This document shows, piece by piece, positions 7,777 through 18,076 of a DNA stretch of 64,000 bases. The translations under genes were made by a program, and so were the position numbers. The notes beneath the pieces are model-generated. The model was not told where the DNA came from. It worked only from the letters and a program-made list of their open reading frames with translations, and ran no database searches. This DNA is from Desulfobulbus rhabdoformis (GTDB taxonomy: Bacteria > Desulfobacterota > Desulfobulbia > Desulfobulbales > Desulfobulbaceae): positions 62,001 to 126,000 of the forward strand of contig NZ_JAFFQA010000006.1 of NCBI RefSeq assembly GCF_016919065.1, read 5' to 3'. The number at the start of each line of letters is the position of its first letter. The first letter of the stretch is position 1.

Positions 7777-9159
7777 CTACAGACGAGGTAAACGAAGCAT
7801 AACGGTGGTACGCTGTTCCAAACCACTTGAGAAGGTAATGCTCCCTTGATGGAGTTCAATAATTTTTTTAACAATTGTCAGGCCTAAGCCAAAACCACCA
7901 AACTCAAGTGCTCGCGATTTCTCGCCACGAAAAAAAGGGTCAAAGACCTCTTTGCACTCGGCCTCGTCTAGACCTGCACCCGTATTGGCGACGGTGATCA
8001 CCACTGTATCCGTTCTTAGGGCAGCGGAAATTTCAATTTGCCCTTCTTTTCTGGTAAACTTCAAGGCGTTGTCCAAAATATTGATCAATGCTCTCTGGAG
8101 TTTTCCCTCATCCCCCTGGACCACACAATCTGGTTCAATCATGGCCTGCATGGCGATACTCCCCTCTTCAGCAAGGAGAGAAAATTCTTCTACCAGTGAA
8201 CCCAGCAGGGTTGAAAGGTCAACCGGATTCCACTTACCACCGGTCATTGTTTCTAATGAAGACAGCGTCAACTGATCTTTGACCAGCCGCTCTAGGCGAA
8301 AGCTTTGCTGACTGATTCGCAGGAAATCCTCCTGGACCAAGGCCAGCCCCTCTGCTGTTTCTCTGGACAAAATTTCATCAATCGCTAAACGGATCGAGGC
8401 TAAAGGCGTTTTCAATTCGTGAGAGGTGGCATAGAGAAATGTTCGCTGGCGATTAAAGGAATGCTGCAACCGGTCAAGCATGTGGTTGATTGTCCGCGCC
8501 AACTCGCTGATCTCGTCACCAGGTTCCTGCAAGGGAATTCGTCGGCTTAAGTTTTGTTCACTTATATCCCTGGCAAGGTCCTTAATATGCTGCACTGGCT
8601 GTAAAATTTTTTTGGCCACCCATCGGCTAACCGCACAGAGTACCAGAGTGGAAAAAATCAGGCCCGCCAACAGCCCATAAACTACCTCTCCGATTTCCTC
8701 ATGGAGTTTTTCCATTGGCCGCCCTATCTGGACCCGAAAGTGCTGACCGGCCCTTTCAACAAGGAAGGAAGTCATCCGTAACACAGGGGGAGTGGTTTTG
8801 CTCAACGGCTGTTCTTGAATAATCTGGGGATGTACAATAGCAACCGAACCGGACGGCAAAGCAACAAGGGGGATGTCCTCAGCAAGCTTTGAGCGAAATA
8901 TAAGCGAGTTATTCGCTGCCCCCCTGATCTCAATCCAGTATTGATCGATCCCAAGATTTTGCCTGCCCCTCTCAGTCATAGATGTTTCAGGGGAGTCAAC
9001 AAGTGATCGCACGACCCTGGTTCCCTCCTCATGCAATACTGTATCCAAGAGGTTAAAGGGCTGCTCAACCATTTCATAGAAGACCACCAAAGAAAAGAGC
9101 AGGCTTGCTAGAAAACCCGATCCAACAATAAAAAGCATAATGCGGGTTTGCACAGTCAT
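7777..9159 (-). CDS. Sensor histidine kinase (arn-linked)
   Basis: About 460 residues from the ATG chosen; an upstream TTG would add nine. It has TM1 (about 7-29), a periplasmic sensor of about 125 residues, TM2 (about 160-181) and a HAMP domain. The HisKA helix has SHELKTPLASIRL (His near residue 247), followed by an HATPase with N (INILDNALKF) and G boxes (FGGFGLGLTI). It begins 35 bases after the SMR gene of the arn set, so it is probably cotranscribed with it, and its regulator follows. The sensor region has no recognisable fold and the signal is unknown. Confidence 0.9.
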   Translation of the reverse strand: MTVQTRIMLFIVGSGFLASLLFSLVVFYEMVEQPFNLLDTVLHEEGTRVVRSLVDSPETSMTERGRQNLGIDQYWIEIRGAANNSLIFRSKLAEDIPLVALPSGSVAIVHPQIIQEQPLSKTTPPVLRMTSFLVERAGQHFRVQIGRPMEKLHEEIGEVVYGLLAGLIFSTLVLCAVSRWVAKKILQPVQHIKDLARDISEQNLSRRIPLQEPGDEISELARTINHMLDRLQHSFNRQRTFLYATSHELKTPLASIRLAIDEILSRETAEGLALVQEDFLRISQQSFRLERLVKDQLTLSSLETMTGGKWNPVDLSTLLGSLVEEFSLLAEEGSIAMQAMIEPDCVVQGDEGKLQRALINILDNALKFTRKEGQIEISAALRTDTVVITVANTGAGLDEAECKEVFDPFFRGEKSRALEFGGFGLGLTIVKKIIELHQGSITFSSGLEQRTTVMLRLPRL

Positions 9160-9194
9160 GATGGTAATACTCAAGAGGTGAGGCAAATAGTTTG

Positions 9195-9566
9195 TCAGGA
9201 CGATCGAGTAATGAAATAAACGCCCAGACAGATCACTGCGATGCCCAGTAAGCGGGTCGGACTTAAGTTTTCATGAAACAAGAACCAACCGGCGCAGGCA
9301 GTTACGATATACCCCACCGAGAGCAGCGGGTAGGCATAGCTCACTTCAACCCGAGAGAGAACGAGGAGCCAAACCACCACGCTGACAACATAACAGATCA
9401 ATCCCGCCCAGATATAACCGTTTGCGGCGACCTCCCAGACAATGCGGGGAATATTAGTGAGCATGAAGTCAAAATACCCGATCTGACGCATGCCCTGCTT
9501 CAGGGCGAGCTGTGCCGCGGCGTTTAACAAAACACCGAACAAAATAAGGGGAAGATAGATAGCCAT
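9195..9566 (-). CDS. arnE: SMR-type aminoarabinose-lipid flippase subunit
   Basis: 123 residues with four membrane helices of the small multidrug resistance fold. It begins with the typical LLNAAAQLALKQGM and contains VEVSYAYPLLSVGYI, the segment shared with ArnE/EmrE. In enterobacteria ArnE and ArnF form a heterodimer that flips L-Ara4N-undecaprenyl phosphate to the periplasm. Only one such gene is here, so it may act as a homodimer. It starts 18 bases after the ArnT stop in the same operon. Confidence 0.8.
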   Translation of the reverse strand: MAIYLPLILFGVLLNAAAQLALKQGMRQIGYFDFMLTNIPRIVWEVAANGYIWAGLICYVVSVVVWLLVLSRVEVSYAYPLLSVGYIVTACAGWFLFHENLSPTRLLGIAVICLGVYFITRSS

Positions 9567-9584
9567 GGTATCCTTAAAAAACCT

Positions 9585-11354
9585 CTAAAACTTGAGAAAC
9601 ACGTACCCTTTTTCACCATTGAAATCCTGAAAAAGAGGAGGCGGCAAGGCATTACGCCAACGCTTCAAGGCTCGCTCCCGGGCAATAAGAACGGCATGGC
9701 CCCGATGCTTCTCTATCAGCTCCGTCGCCGTCTTGAGATCAATGAGACGATCACCTGCTTGGGGATATTCAAATCCATAGCGCAATTCCCCTGGAGACCC
9801 CAGATTGTAGACATCATCGCGCTTGAGGTACCAGCAGACTGCACGGATAGTATCGTCATCGGAGATCACCAGATCTCCTTGAGCAACAAGTGGCGCGTCT
9901 CTTTCTATCAGCGGCCCAGGGCATTTCACCTCAACGGTTTTATCGGGCAGGGTGTAATGGGCGAGCACATAGACAAAAAGAAGGGACGTCCCTGCAAAAA
10001 CGATCTTGTTATACGGATTTCCCCCCTGGTAGGACCAGTAACAGAACAGCAGAAAGAAGAGCAGGCCATTGACGATCATAATCACCTTCCAGGCCTGGCT
10101 GTAGGGACGCATACCATGGAAGCCTACAAATTGGAGGGCAATAAAAGCCAGCATGAGCAGGAGAAACAGCAGACCATTGATCGCTATTCCTCCACGAAAC
10201 AGTTTACTCTGCCCATTTTTTTGTAAAAGCTGCACCATACCGAGCCCCATGAGGATGGCAAAAGGGGGGAAACAGGGCAGGATATAGGTGAGCAGTTTAC
10301 CCTGCGAGAGGGAGAAAAAGAAAAAGGGCACAAGCATCCAGCAGAGGGAAAGTTTCAGCAGTGATCCCTCGCTTCCCTGCTCCCGAAAACGCTGTCTGAT
10401 CCCGGCACCGGCGGCGGGAATGAGAAAGGTCCAGGGAAAAACCAGGCCGGGGGCAGCCAGTAGGAAAAACCAGAGAGATTCCTTATGCTGGGCATCACTG
10501 CCGGCAAAGCGGCGAATATGCTCGTTCCAGAAAAAATAGTTCCAGAAATCCGGCTCCCGCATATGGATACGGATTGCCCAGGGCAGGCTGACCAGCACGG
10601 CAACAACAATAGGCAGCCAGCTCATGCGAAAGAGATCAACAAAGCGACGCTGCCAGAGCAGGTAGGGAACCAGGGCAAGCACAGGAACGGCCAGAGCGAG
10701 AAAACCCTTAGTCAGGAAGGCAACCCCGCAAAATATTCCGGCAATAATCAACCAGATTTTTTCACGAGAGCTCCCTCGCTCAGCCTCGGTGGCCCAGTAA
10801 AAGGCGGTGATGCAGCCGGTGAGAAAAAAGGAAAAGAGGTTATCCAACACGGCAGTATTGCCAACCCCAAAGACCTCGAAACAGGAGAGGAAGACAAGAG
10901 TTGCCGCTATTGGTGCAAACTCCTTATCCTTTCCCGTTCCAGTCCTGGCCTTTTGAACCAGAAAGAATACCAGCAGTGCCGAAAGGCCAATAGAGAGCGC
11001 CGAGGGAAAACGCACTGCAAAATTATTCTCACCAAAGAGCAGTTGGCTTCCGGCATGCACCCAGTAGCCTAGGGCGGGTTTTTCGAAGTAGCGCAGGCCG
11101 TTGAGGTGCGGGACCGCCCAGTCGCCGGTGGCGATCATTTCACGGGGCACCTCTGCATAACGGGTTTCATCTGGGACGAAAAGATCGCGGGCCCCAAGTG
11201 GGAGGAGATAAGCAACCACATAAAAGCACAACAGAAGGCAGGTGTAGAGGACCATCTGCCTTTTGTTGTGGATAGGATGTTCGGTATTCACGGGGTAGGT
11301 ACTCCGCAGTGTTGGTGTTCGGGGAGAGTCGTTGTTTTCTGGCAGGCGATCCAT
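9585..11354 (-). CDS. arnT: Aminoarabinose lipid A transferase
   Basis: 589 residues, a polytopic GT-C glycosyltransferase of the PMT family that moves L-Ara4N from undecaprenyl phosphate to lipid A in the periplasm. DLFVPDETRYAEVPREM and HLNGLRYFEKPALGYW match the first periplasmic loop of ArnT, including the acidic residues essential for catalysis. About twelve helices follow, then a soluble C-terminal domain. The ATG at 11354 has a purine-rich site but overlaps arnD by 67 bases. A second ATG at 11255 gives a 556-residue protein that aligns better with enterobacterial ArnT, so the start is open. Confidence 0.88.
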   Translation of the reverse strand: MDRLPENNDSPRTPTLRSTYPVNTEHPIHNKRQMVLYTCLLLCFYVVAYLLPLGARDLFVPDETRYAEVPREMIATGDWAVPHLNGLRYFEKPALGYWVHAGSQLLFGENNFAVRFPSALSIGLSALLVFFLVQKARTGTGKDKEFAPIAATLVFLSCFEVFGVGNTAVLDNLFSFFLTGCITAFYWATEAERGSSREKIWLIIAGIFCGVAFLTKGFLALAVPVLALVPYLLWQRRFVDLFRMSWLPIVVAVLVSLPWAIRIHMREPDFWNYFFWNEHIRRFAGSDAQHKESLWFFLLAAPGLVFPWTFLIPAAGAGIRQRFREQGSEGSLLKLSLCWMLVPFFFFSLSQGKLLTYILPCFPPFAILMGLGMVQLLQKNGQSKLFRGGIAINGLLFLLLMLAFIALQFVGFHGMRPYSQAWKVIMIVNGLLFFLLFCYWSYQGGNPYNKIVFAGTSLLFVYVLAHYTLPDKTVEVKCPGPLIERDAPLVAQGDLVISDDDTIRAVCWYLKRDDVYNLGSPGELRYGFEYPQAGDRLIDLKTATELIEKHRGHAVLIARERALKRWRNALPPPLFQDFNGEKGYVFLKF

Positions 11355-12214
11355 CCTTCCCTACCCTCTATTGTTTGGGAAACAATGGAAGACTCGACCA
11401 AGGGATCGCTTTGCGAGAGGATTGCACCCAAAGGCTGAAATGCAAGGTCATGCTCTGCCGCCTGGTTCAAAAAATTCTCGAACTGGTCCAGACAGGCCCC
11501 GCCTTCTGCCTCGGCGTGGATGGTCAACACGTTGCAGCGCTCAGGCGTAATGAGTGAAAGCAGATGCTCATTATACGCCGCAGGTGTGCAATCCAGACCG
11601 ATCAGTTCATCATAGGTGGGCAAAGTTGTCGGCACCTGCACGTGACAGAAGCGGTGGCCGTGGATCACCGGTTGAAACGGGGCCGTGCCTCGACAGTCGG
11701 AGTGAAAACCAAAGGAGAAGCGGTCGAGCACCTCCAAGGCCTCCGGGGTGATTTGCCAGGCAGGCGCGGCAAAGCAGGCTGGTTCCTTGCCCAGTATCTG
11801 CACCAAACGCTCATACCCCTTGCGAATGTCGGTCTCGATTTCCACCGGGGTTAGCTCACGCAGGCGTGACTGCCAGCGGTGGTGATCCCAGGCATGCAAC
11901 CCAACTTCATGGCCTTCCTCACTTGCCCTACTGATCGTTGATGCGCATCGCTTGCCGATTTCCGGTCCGGGCCAGAGGGTTCCCTTCAAAAGAATATCCA
12001 GACCATACAGGCTGGCGGCCCGGGTTCTGAGCATCTTCAACAGAAACTTGGGCCGTACAAGGCGCCAAAGATGACGCCCCATGTTGTCCGGTCCTACTGA
12101 AAAGAAAAAGGTGGCCTGAATTTGATGACGGGCAAAGAGGGTGAGCAGGTTGTGGACACCCACGCGGGTTCCGCGCAGGGTGTCCACATCGACCCGTAGA
12201 CCGACCGGTATCAT
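11288..12214 (-). CDS. arnD: Deformylase of the aminoarabinose pathway
   Basis: 308 residues, a polysaccharide deacetylase (NodB) fold. [14 protein letters not shown] carries the first catalytic and metal-binding aspartates, and [12 protein letters not shown] carries the metal-binding histidines, as in ArnD. It removes the formyl group from undecaprenyl-phospho-L-Ara4FN. The start overlaps the arnA stop by four bases (ATGA), implying translational coupling. The last twenty or so residues are unlike other ArnD proteins and overlap the first codons of arnT. Confidence 0.88.
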   Translation of the reverse strand: MIPVGLRVDVDTLRGTRVGVHNLLTLFARHQIQATFFFSVGPDNMGRHLWRLVRPKFLLKMLRTRAASLYGLDILLKGTLWPGPEIGKRCASTISRASEEGHEVGLHAWDHHRWQSRLRELTPVEIETDIRKGYERLVQILGKEPACFAAPAWQITPEALEVLDRFSFGFHSDCRGTAPFQPVIHGHRFCHVQVPTTLPTYDELIGLDCTPAAYNEHLLSLITPERCNVLTIHAEAEGGACLDQFENFLNQAAEHDLAFQPLGAILSQSDPLVESSIVSQTIEGREGWIACQKTTTLPEHQHCGVPTP

Positions 12215-14202
12215 GCGGCCACCGGCTGGGAGCGGACCACATCCTGAAGGAAGTAATCCAGGGTCTGAGAGACCGACTGCTCAAAGGATACCTGGGGCTC
12301 CCAGCCAAGGATGGTACGCGCCTGGCGGATGGAAGGTCGCCGGTGCTGTACATCCTGGTAGCCCTTGCCATAATAGGCACGAGCTTCAATGAATTGGGTT
12401 CCGGCCTCCGGTGGAAAATGACCACGCAGTGGGTGGGCTGCAAATTTTTCCCGTAGAATGTCAGCCAGTTGCTGCATGGAGTACTCGTTGTCGGGATTGC
12501 CGATGTTGAAGATACGGCTGTTGCAGCGACCATCCTTATTTTCGATGATGCGATAGAGGCATTCGACCCCATCGCGCACATCGGTGAAGCACCGCTTCTG
12601 GCTGCCGCCGTCCACCAGGCGAATGGGCGTTCCTTCCACCAGATTGAGAATAAATTGGGTAATGACCCGGGAAGATCCGATACGCGCAGACTGCAGCGAA
12701 TCGAGCTTGGGCCCGACCCAGTTAAAGGGACGGAACAGGGTAAAGGGAAGCCCTTCGCTGGCTCCATAGGCCCAGATAACCCGGTCGAGCATCTGCTTGC
12801 TGCAGGAGTAGATCCAGCGCTGCTTGTGGATGGGCCCAAGGACAAAGTTGGACTGAAGCTCGTCAAACTCATCATCCCCGCACATACCGTAGACCTCAGA
12901 GGTGGAAGGGAAGATCAGGCGTTTACCATATTTTGCACAGTAACGGACCACCCGCAGGTTTTCTTCAAAGTCGAGTTCGAAAACGCGTAAGGGGTTGCGC
13001 ACATACTCGATGGGGGTGGCGATGGCAACCAGGGGCAGGACCACATCGCACTTGCGCACATGGTATTCGATCCATTCACGCATAATCGAGATATCGCCTT
13101 CGGTAAAATGAAAATCCGGCTCGCCCAGGAGATGACCTATACTGCTGGTACCCAGATCCATACCGTGAACCACATACTTGCCGCTGTCCAGCAGACGTTT
13201 GGAGAGATGGTTACCGATAAAGCCGTTGACCCCGAGAATCAAGACCTGCTTTTTTTTCGGCAGCTGGGTCACGTCCCCGACACGTCCGTTGAGCCGCATA
13301 CCCACGGAGAGGTTCAACTCTTCAGCCAGACGTGGGCCGCTGAGGTAGACCCCATCTTCTACCTGCCCGAATTCGACGATCAGGGCATCCTCACCACAGG
13401 CGACGGTCAGCGGGTTGGTGGCCAGCACCGTTCCCGGATAGGCCTTTTCCTGGACTGGACTCACGCGAACCTGCCAGAGGAGACATTTGCGGTTGACCAG
13501 ATAAGTAAAGGCGCCGGGATAGGGCCGGGTCACCGCACGGACCAGATTACGGATGGTCGAGGCGCTCTGATCCCAGTGGATTTCTCCGTCCTCGGGACCT
13601 CGTCCGCCATAGTAACTGGCTGTCGCCGCATCCTGGGGCATACGCGCGTTGGTGCCGGCCTTGATTTTAGGTAACTCTTCTTTCAGCAGTACCTTGGCGG
13701 CCTGGTCCATCTTGCCAAAGAGACTCAGGGCCGTATCGTCCTCCGTAATGGCCACCTGTTGTTGGCCTATAATGTCGCCATCATCGGGCTTGGCAGTCAT
13801 GTAATGAAGGGTGACACCGGTTTCCTTTTCACCGTTAACCAGAACCCAGTTGACCGGGCAGCGACCACGATAGCTTGGCAGCAGGGAGCCATGGAGATTG
13901 ATGCACCCCTGTACGGGAATATCGAGGATCTCCTGCCCGACCAGATCGCGGTAATAAAAGGAGAAGAGAATATCGGGTTGCATGGCACGAATTTTCTCCA
14001 CCCACAAGGGATGATTAATATCCTCAGGCGCATAAACGGCAATATCATGGGCGGTTGCCAGTTCGGCCACCGACTCAAACCAGATATTTTCCAGGGGATT
14101 GTCATGATGGGTGAAGATAGCCTCGATTTCAACCCCTTGGTCCAGCAAGGCCTTGATGCCACTGCATCCGATGGTGTGATAGGCTAAAACAACTGCTTTC
14201 AT
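12211..14202 (-). CDS. arnA: Bifunctional UDP-L-Ara4N formyltransferase / UDP-glucuronate decarboxylase
   Basis: 663 residues, close to the usual 660. The N-terminal formyltransferase domain (1-305) has N102, H104 and D140 in INLHGSLLP and KPDDGD, at the same numbering as in E. coli. The C-terminal SDR domain (about 317-655) starts with [12 protein letters not shown] for NAD+ binding and has STSEVYG with the catalytic Ser-Glu and Tyr. It decarboxylates UDP-glucuronate to the 4-keto-pentose and formylates UDP-L-Ara4N. It lies between arnC (34 bases upstream) and arnD (4-base overlap). Confidence 0.95.
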   Translation of the reverse strand: MKAVVLAYHTIGCSGIKALLDQGVEIEAIFTHHDNPLENIWFESVAELATAHDIAVYAPEDINHPLWVEKIRAMQPDILFSFYYRDLVGQEILDIPVQGCINLHGSLLPSYRGRCPVNWVLVNGEKETGVTLHYMTAKPDDGDIIGQQQVAITEDDTALSLFGKMDQAAKVLLKEELPKIKAGTNARMPQDAATASYYGGRGPEDGEIHWDQSASTIRNLVRAVTRPYPGAFTYLVNRKCLLWQVRVSPVQEKAYPGTVLATNPLTVACGEDALIVEFGQVEDGVYLSGPRLAEELNLSVGMRLNGRVGDVTQLPKKKQVLILGVNGFIGNHLSKRLLDSGKYVVHGMDLGTSSIGHLLGEPDFHFTEGDISIMREWIEYHVRKCDVVLPLVAIATPIEYVRNPLRVFELDFEENLRVVRYCAKYGKRLIFPSTSEVYGMCGDDEFDELQSNFVLGPIHKQRWIYSCSKQMLDRVIWAYGASEGLPFTLFRPFNWVGPKLDSLQSARIGSSRVITQFILNLVEGTPIRLVDGGSQKRCFTDVRDGVECLYRIIENKDGRCNSRIFNIGNPDNEYSMQQLADILREKFAAHPLRGHFPPEAGTQFIEARAYYGKGYQDVQHRRPSIRQARTILGWEPQVSFEQSVSQTLDYFLQDVVRSQPVAA

Positions 14203-14236
14203 AGAATATTCCTCAGTATTTCAAAGAAGTAGGGCA

Positions 14237-15217
14237 TCAAAAAATCGATGATACGGATGTCGAATTCATTTTCGTGTGTCGAGTCCCTCTTATTTCATGC
14301 ACGAAATAGCGGGGACGGCTGCGCACGTCATGGTAGATTCGGCCGATATATTCACCCAGCAGGCCAAGGCCGATGAACTGAGCGCCGATAAAGACAAACA
14401 GGAAGGCAAAGAGGGTAAAGACACCTTCGGCTGCCCAGGTTGCACCGTAAATCACCCGCAATACCATGAGCAAAAGACCAAAACCGATACCGGAGAGCGA
14501 AATCAGCACTCCAAGAAAGGAGAGTAACCGCAGAGGAAAGGTCGACATGGAGGTCAGGAGGTCGTACTGAAGGGAGATCAGTTTGAGAAAGCTGTACTTG
14601 GACTCTCCATTTTCCCGCCGGGCGTGTTGCACAGCAATCTCAGCGGTATTACCGGCAAAACTGTTGGCCAGGATGGGAATAAAGGTGGAGCGCTCCGAGC
14701 ACTGGAGCATGGCCTCAACAATGGGCCGCCGGTAGGCCCGGAGCATACAGCCGTAATCGTGCATCATCACCCCGGTTGCCTGCTGCACCATGCGGTTGAC
14801 AAGGTGTGAGGCGGTGCGGCGAAAAAGGCTGTCCTGACGATTTTCGCGCACTGTGCCCACCACATCGACGCCCTCGTCCATTGCACGTATCAGCTTCGGG
14901 ATTTCTTCCGGCGGGTTCTGCAGATCCGCATCCAGGGTCACAACCATCTCTCCCCTGCTCTGTTTCATCCCGGCAAAGACAGCGGCATGCTGACCGTAAT
15001 TGCGGTTGAGGATGACGCCGATCACCTCATCGTGGGCATCGGCAGCCCGAGTAATCAGCGCCTGAGATCCATCCCGGCTGCCGTCGTCGACAAGAATCAA
15101 CTCAAAACTGCGCTTCATGGAACGACAGGCAGTAAGGCAACGCTCCACCAGCTCGGGCAGGTTTTCCCGCTCATTGTAGACCGGAATAACCACAGATATT
15201 TCTGGAGCAGCGATCAT
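14237..15217 (-). CDS. arnC: Undecaprenyl-phosphate Ara4FN transferase
   Basis: 326 residues. A GT2 glycosyltransferase domain (about 1-230) has [15 protein letters not shown] at the N terminus, [14 protein letters not shown] for metal and sugar-nucleotide binding, and NRNYGQHAA. Two C-terminal membrane helices (about 235-255 and 270-295) follow, as in ArnC. It moves Ara4FN from UDP to undecaprenyl phosphate on the inner leaflet. The start overlaps the arnB stop (ATGA), so the two are coupled. Confidence 0.9.
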   Translation of the reverse strand: MIAAPEISVVIPVYNERENLPELVERCLTACRSMKRSFELILVDDGSRDGSQALITRAADAHDEVIGVILNRNYGQHAAVFAGMKQSRGEMVVTLDADLQNPPEEIPKLIRAMDEGVDVVGTVRENRQDSLFRRTASHLVNRMVQQATGVMMHDYGCMLRAYRRPIVEAMLQCSERSTFIPILANSFAGNTAEIAVQHARRENGESKYSFLKLISLQYDLLTSMSTFPLRLLSFLGVLISLSGIGFGLLLMVLRVIYGATWAAEGVFTLFAFLFVFIGAQFIGLGLLGEYIGRIYHDVRSRPRYFVHEIRGTRHTKMNSTSVSSIF

Positions 15218-16362
15218 GCCAGCACCTCCTTAATGGCGGCCACCACCTCATCGACATCAGAGAGTTCCATGTCTGGAAACAGGGGCAGAGAACAGAGCCG
15301 TGCCGAATTCCATTCGGTGTTTTTCAGAGTTCCTTGCGGCTGTGGCATGGTTTCACGGTAATAGCGCTGTAAGTGAGCTGCCTTGAAATGAATGCCGGTG
15401 CCGATGTTTTTCTCTTTGAGCGCCGCCATGAACCGGTCCCGATCCATACCTTCGTGTTTCGAGTCCACCCGCACCACATAAAGGTGCCAGGCGTGACGCA
15501 TGGGATAGGTCGGTGTAATCAACGGCAGGATTTCGTCCACCTCGACCAGGAGTTTGTTGTAGCGCTCAGCTAACTGCGTACGTTTTTCGATAAAACCATC
15601 GAGCCGAGACAGCTGCCCCAGACCAAGGACCGCTGCCATATCGGTCAGGTTATATTTAAATCCCGGCTCCAGGACCTCGGCCTGGGGTGAACGCCCCTGC
15701 ATGGTCCGATCAAAGGCATCGACGCCGAGTCCATGAAATTTAAGGCGTCGAATGTGCTCGAGCATTTCTGCATCATCGGAGCAGAACATACCTCCTTCGC
15801 CGCAGGTCAAATTCTTGATCGGGTGAAAGGAAAAAATTGTTGTTCCACGATGCCCGATCCGCTCGCCCCTATATTCGGTTCCAGCTGCATGGGCCGCGTC
15901 TCCGATCAGGGAAATCTGGGAGGCCGCAGCCAGCTGACGCAGTGCATCCAGTTCCACGGGTGCACCCGCAAAATGAACCGGAATGATCGCCTTCGTCTGC
16001 TCGCTGATCAAGGGGGCAACGGTTTCGCTGGAGACCATCAGGGTGTCGCGTTCGACATCGGCAAAGATCGGGGTGGCCCCTAAAAGGCGTATCAGGTTGA
16101 CGGTGGAGATCCAGGTGAGCGAGGGGGTAATAACCTCGTCCCCAGGGCCTATCCCCAGGGCTGTTAAGAGAAGATGCATACCGGCAGTGGCGGAACTCAA
16201 GGCCACCGCGCCCTGTGCTCCACAGTAGTTGGCAAAGGCCTGTTCAAAAGCAAGGGCCTTGCTGCCGGTGGTAATCCAGCCAGAACGCATGACCTCGGCC
16301 ACCGCCTCTATTTCCGCTTCGCTAATGGAAGGCTTTGAAAACGGCAAAAATGTTGATCGCAT
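15214..16362 (-). CDS. arnB: UDP-4-keto-pentose aminotransferase
   Basis: 382 residues, a DegT/DnrJ/StrS PLP aminotransferase. It opens with [13 protein letters not shown] and SGWITTG as in ArnB, and the PLP lysine lies in [15 protein letters not shown]. It transfers an amino group from glutamate to UDP-4-keto-arabinose. The ATG at 16362 is chosen: the frame runs open to 16518, but that extension crosses the terminator of the upstream operon (16500-16530), and family members begin where this ATG does. First gene of the arn operon. Confidence 0.93.
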   Translation of the reverse strand: MRSTFLPFSKPSISEAEIEAVAEVMRSGWITTGSKALAFEQAFANYCGAQGAVALSSATAGMHLLLTALGIGPGDEVITPSLTWISTVNLIRLLGATPIFADVERDTLMVSSETVAPLISEQTKAIIPVHFAGAPVELDALRQLAAASQISLIGDAAHAAGTEYRGERIGHRGTTIFSFHPIKNLTCGEGGMFCSDDAEMLEHIRRLKFHGLGVDAFDRTMQGRSPQAEVLEPGFKYNLTDMAAVLGLGQLSRLDGFIEKRTQLAERYNKLLVEVDEILPLITPTYPMRHAWHLYVVRVDSKHEGMDRDRFMAALKEKNIGTGIHFKAAHLQRYYRETMPQPQGTLKNTEWNSARLCSLPLFPDMELSDVDEVVAAIKEVLA

Positions 16363-16455
16363 TATTGTCTCATAGTTGTTTATCGGAAATTGGGGCACCA
16401 GCGCCCTTTTGCCGTGGCTAACACGGCTATTGCACGTCACCCTAGCAAACCGAAG

Positions 16456-16472
16456 ATGAAGAAAAGATGAAG
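16456..16472 (-). promoter_or_regulatory. PmrA-box-like direct repeat upstream of arnB
   Basis: On the minus strand the sequence reads CTTCAT-CTTTT-CTTCAT: two identical hexamers with an 11-base period, the geometry of OmpR-family sites. PmrA (BasR) boxes are YTTAAK-N5-YTTAAK, so each half differs mainly by C for A at position four. Eleven bases downstream stands TGCTAGGGT, readable as an extended -10. The box lies about 95 bases before the arnB ATG and after the terminator of the neighbouring PmrA/PmrB-like operon. Confidence 0.5.
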
Positions 16473-16499
16473 ATAGGGAACAATTGCGTAAAAAAAGCA

Positions 16500-16530
16500 A
16501 AAAAAATCCCTCTGACATAAGTCAGAGGGA
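16500..16530 (-). terminator. Terminator after the upstream two-component operon
   Basis: On the minus strand TCCCTCTGAC, a TTAT loop, GTCAGAGGGA and then a run of T (16500-16506 on the complement, with more beyond a GC). The perfect 10-bp stem lies 53 bases past the histidine kinase stop. It separates that operon from arnB, which must have its own promoter. Confidence 0.85.
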
Positions 16531-16582
16531 GATAGGGATACAGAGAAGCAGGCGTGATTGGTTCGATTTAGGGCTTATCTTT

Positions 16583-18076
16583 CTACCAGGCCTTTCGCTC
16601 CACCGAAAATAAGGGGCTACTACATTGGTGTTCATTTCCCCGTGCTAGAGTTATATTCACCCGCAGACCGCTTCCAGTCTGCGGATCGGCCGTTTCAAGC
16701 GTGATACTCGCACCGATACGTTGGGCAATGGTCTGGACTATGGACAATCCCAGCCCCGAGCCAATCTGTTCACTCCCCAGGACCCGGTAAAAAGGATCAA
16801 ATACTCGCAATCGCTCCTCTTCAGGAATGCCTGGACCGCTGTCCGCAACCTCCAGGAGCACTATTTCCGGTCCAAGTCCGACCGATAGATCGACCCGTCC
16901 ACCGGTGGGGGTGTAGCGAATGGCGTTATCTACCACATTTTTCACCAGGGTAAGAAGATCCACTGCATCGACTTCAAGGAGGGCATCGGTAGCAGTAGTG
17001 ATCCCGATATCAATCGATTTGGCCTCAGCCAGGGGGAGCAAATCCTCTAACACCTGCCGATAAAGCTGCTGTACAGATAGCCTCATACCCGATCGATCAC
17101 TCGTTGACTGTGCTCGGGCGAAGGTGAGCAACTGATCCAACAACTTTCTCGCCCGATCGAGCCCCTGGCGTAAAGTTTGGAGCCGGTCGCTGGCAGAGAC
17201 AGACATATCAGCCTGTGCCAACCGCTCTGCCTGCAGGGAAAGAGCGGTCATGGGTGAGCGCAACTCATGGGCGGCATCGGCGACAAATCGCCGCTGCACG
17301 GTCATGGATTGATCTACCCGTTTGAATAGACGGTTAATGGCCCCCACAAAGGGGCGAACCTCTAACGGGAAGTTTTCTATAGCAATGGGGTGCAACTCTT
17401 GTTCGCTTCGGCTGTCTATTTGGCGAGAAAGGTGTGTAATCGGAGCAAATATTGTGCGAATGAGGAATGAGGCGACAATGAGCAGAAGTGGTATCAAAAA
17501 TAGAAACGGAATCAAGGTGCGCAGCGCACTGTCTCGAGCGATTTCATCACGAAACTCAGTCTCTTGCGCTACGGCAAGCCTTTGATCCGGGGCACATGTT
17601 TTCACCATGACCCGATAATCTTTGTGATGCACCCGTACCGTATGCAGTCCATCGGACAATCGAGCTGGCAATGCGATGGAGGAAGGATTGTCGCTCTTCT
17701 GTTGGCTAGCTATTGGTGCGTTCGGAAGCATCTGCACCAAGAAACGAGATTCCGGATCACGGACCAGCCGTTCACCGAAAGCAGTAGTCGGTAGAACAGA
17801 TAATCCCTTTTCCTGCAACAGGGCGGTCACTTGGGACAACATATCATCCTGCAGCTCATGCGCCTCAATGAAAGCACTGACAAAGGCAAAGGTTCCCGCT
17901 ATCACGCCAACACAAACGATGGCGACAGAGAGCCATAGCGCCAATCGACCCTGCAGTGAATCAAGTCGCAGCGTCTGAAGAACACGGGGTGAGATTACAC
18001 CTACACACTTACTGAATACTTCTTCGTACCAGTGCCTGCTCTTTGGCTGCTCGTTGCTCTCCGATCTATCCTTCAT
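16583..18076 (-). CDS. Sensor histidine kinase (PmrB/QseC-like)
   Basis: 497 residues from the ATG that overlaps the regulator stop (ATGA); a GTG seven codons upstream is possible. It has TM1 (about 44-68), a periplasmic domain of about 120 residues, TM2 (about 187-208) and a HAMP-like linker. The HisKA helix with DAAHELRSPMTAL puts the phospho-acceptor His near residue 270, and the HATPase has N (VVDNAIRYTP), DSGPGIP and GSGLGLSI boxes. The gene order regulator-kinase and the nearby arn operon make a PmrAB-like role attractive. The sensor has no clear iron-binding ExxE motif. Confidence 0.9.
   Translation of the reverse strand: MKDRSESNEQPKSRHWYEEVFSKCVGVISPRVLQTLRLDSLQGRLALWLSVAIVCVGVIAGTFAFVSAFIEAHELQDDMLSQVTALLQEKGLSVLPTTAFGERLVRDPESRFLVQMLPNAPIASQQKSDNPSSIALPARLSDGLHTVRVHHKDYRVMVKTCAPDQRLAVAQETEFRDEIARDSALRTLIPFLFLIPLLLIVASFLIRTIFAPITHLSRQIDSRSEQELHPIAIENFPLEVRPFVGAINRLFKRVDQSMTVQRRFVADAAHELRSPMTALSLQAERLAQADMSVSASDRLQTLRQGLDRARKLLDQLLTFARAQSTSDRSGMRLSVQQLYRQVLEDLLPLAEAKSIDIGITTATDALLEVDAVDLLTLVKNVVDNAIRYTPTGGRVDLSVGLGPEIVLLEVADSGPGIPEEERLRVFDPFYRVLGSEQIGSGLGLSIVQTIAQRIGASITLETADPQTGSGLRVNITLARGNEHQCSSPLFSVERKAW

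Noticed and set aside
11928..12875. 315-codon Ser/Pro/Arg-rich frame on the minus strand
   Set aside because: It overlaps arnA and arnD in another frame on the same strand; composition is that of a frame-shifted shadow.
12469..13674. Two open frames of 173 and 204 codons on the plus strand
   Set aside because: Both are antisense to arnA, which has complete catalytic motifs; they show no domain.
16363..16518. 52-codon N-terminal extension of arnB
   Set aside because: It crosses the terminator at 16500-16530 and ArnB proteins start at the inner ATG.
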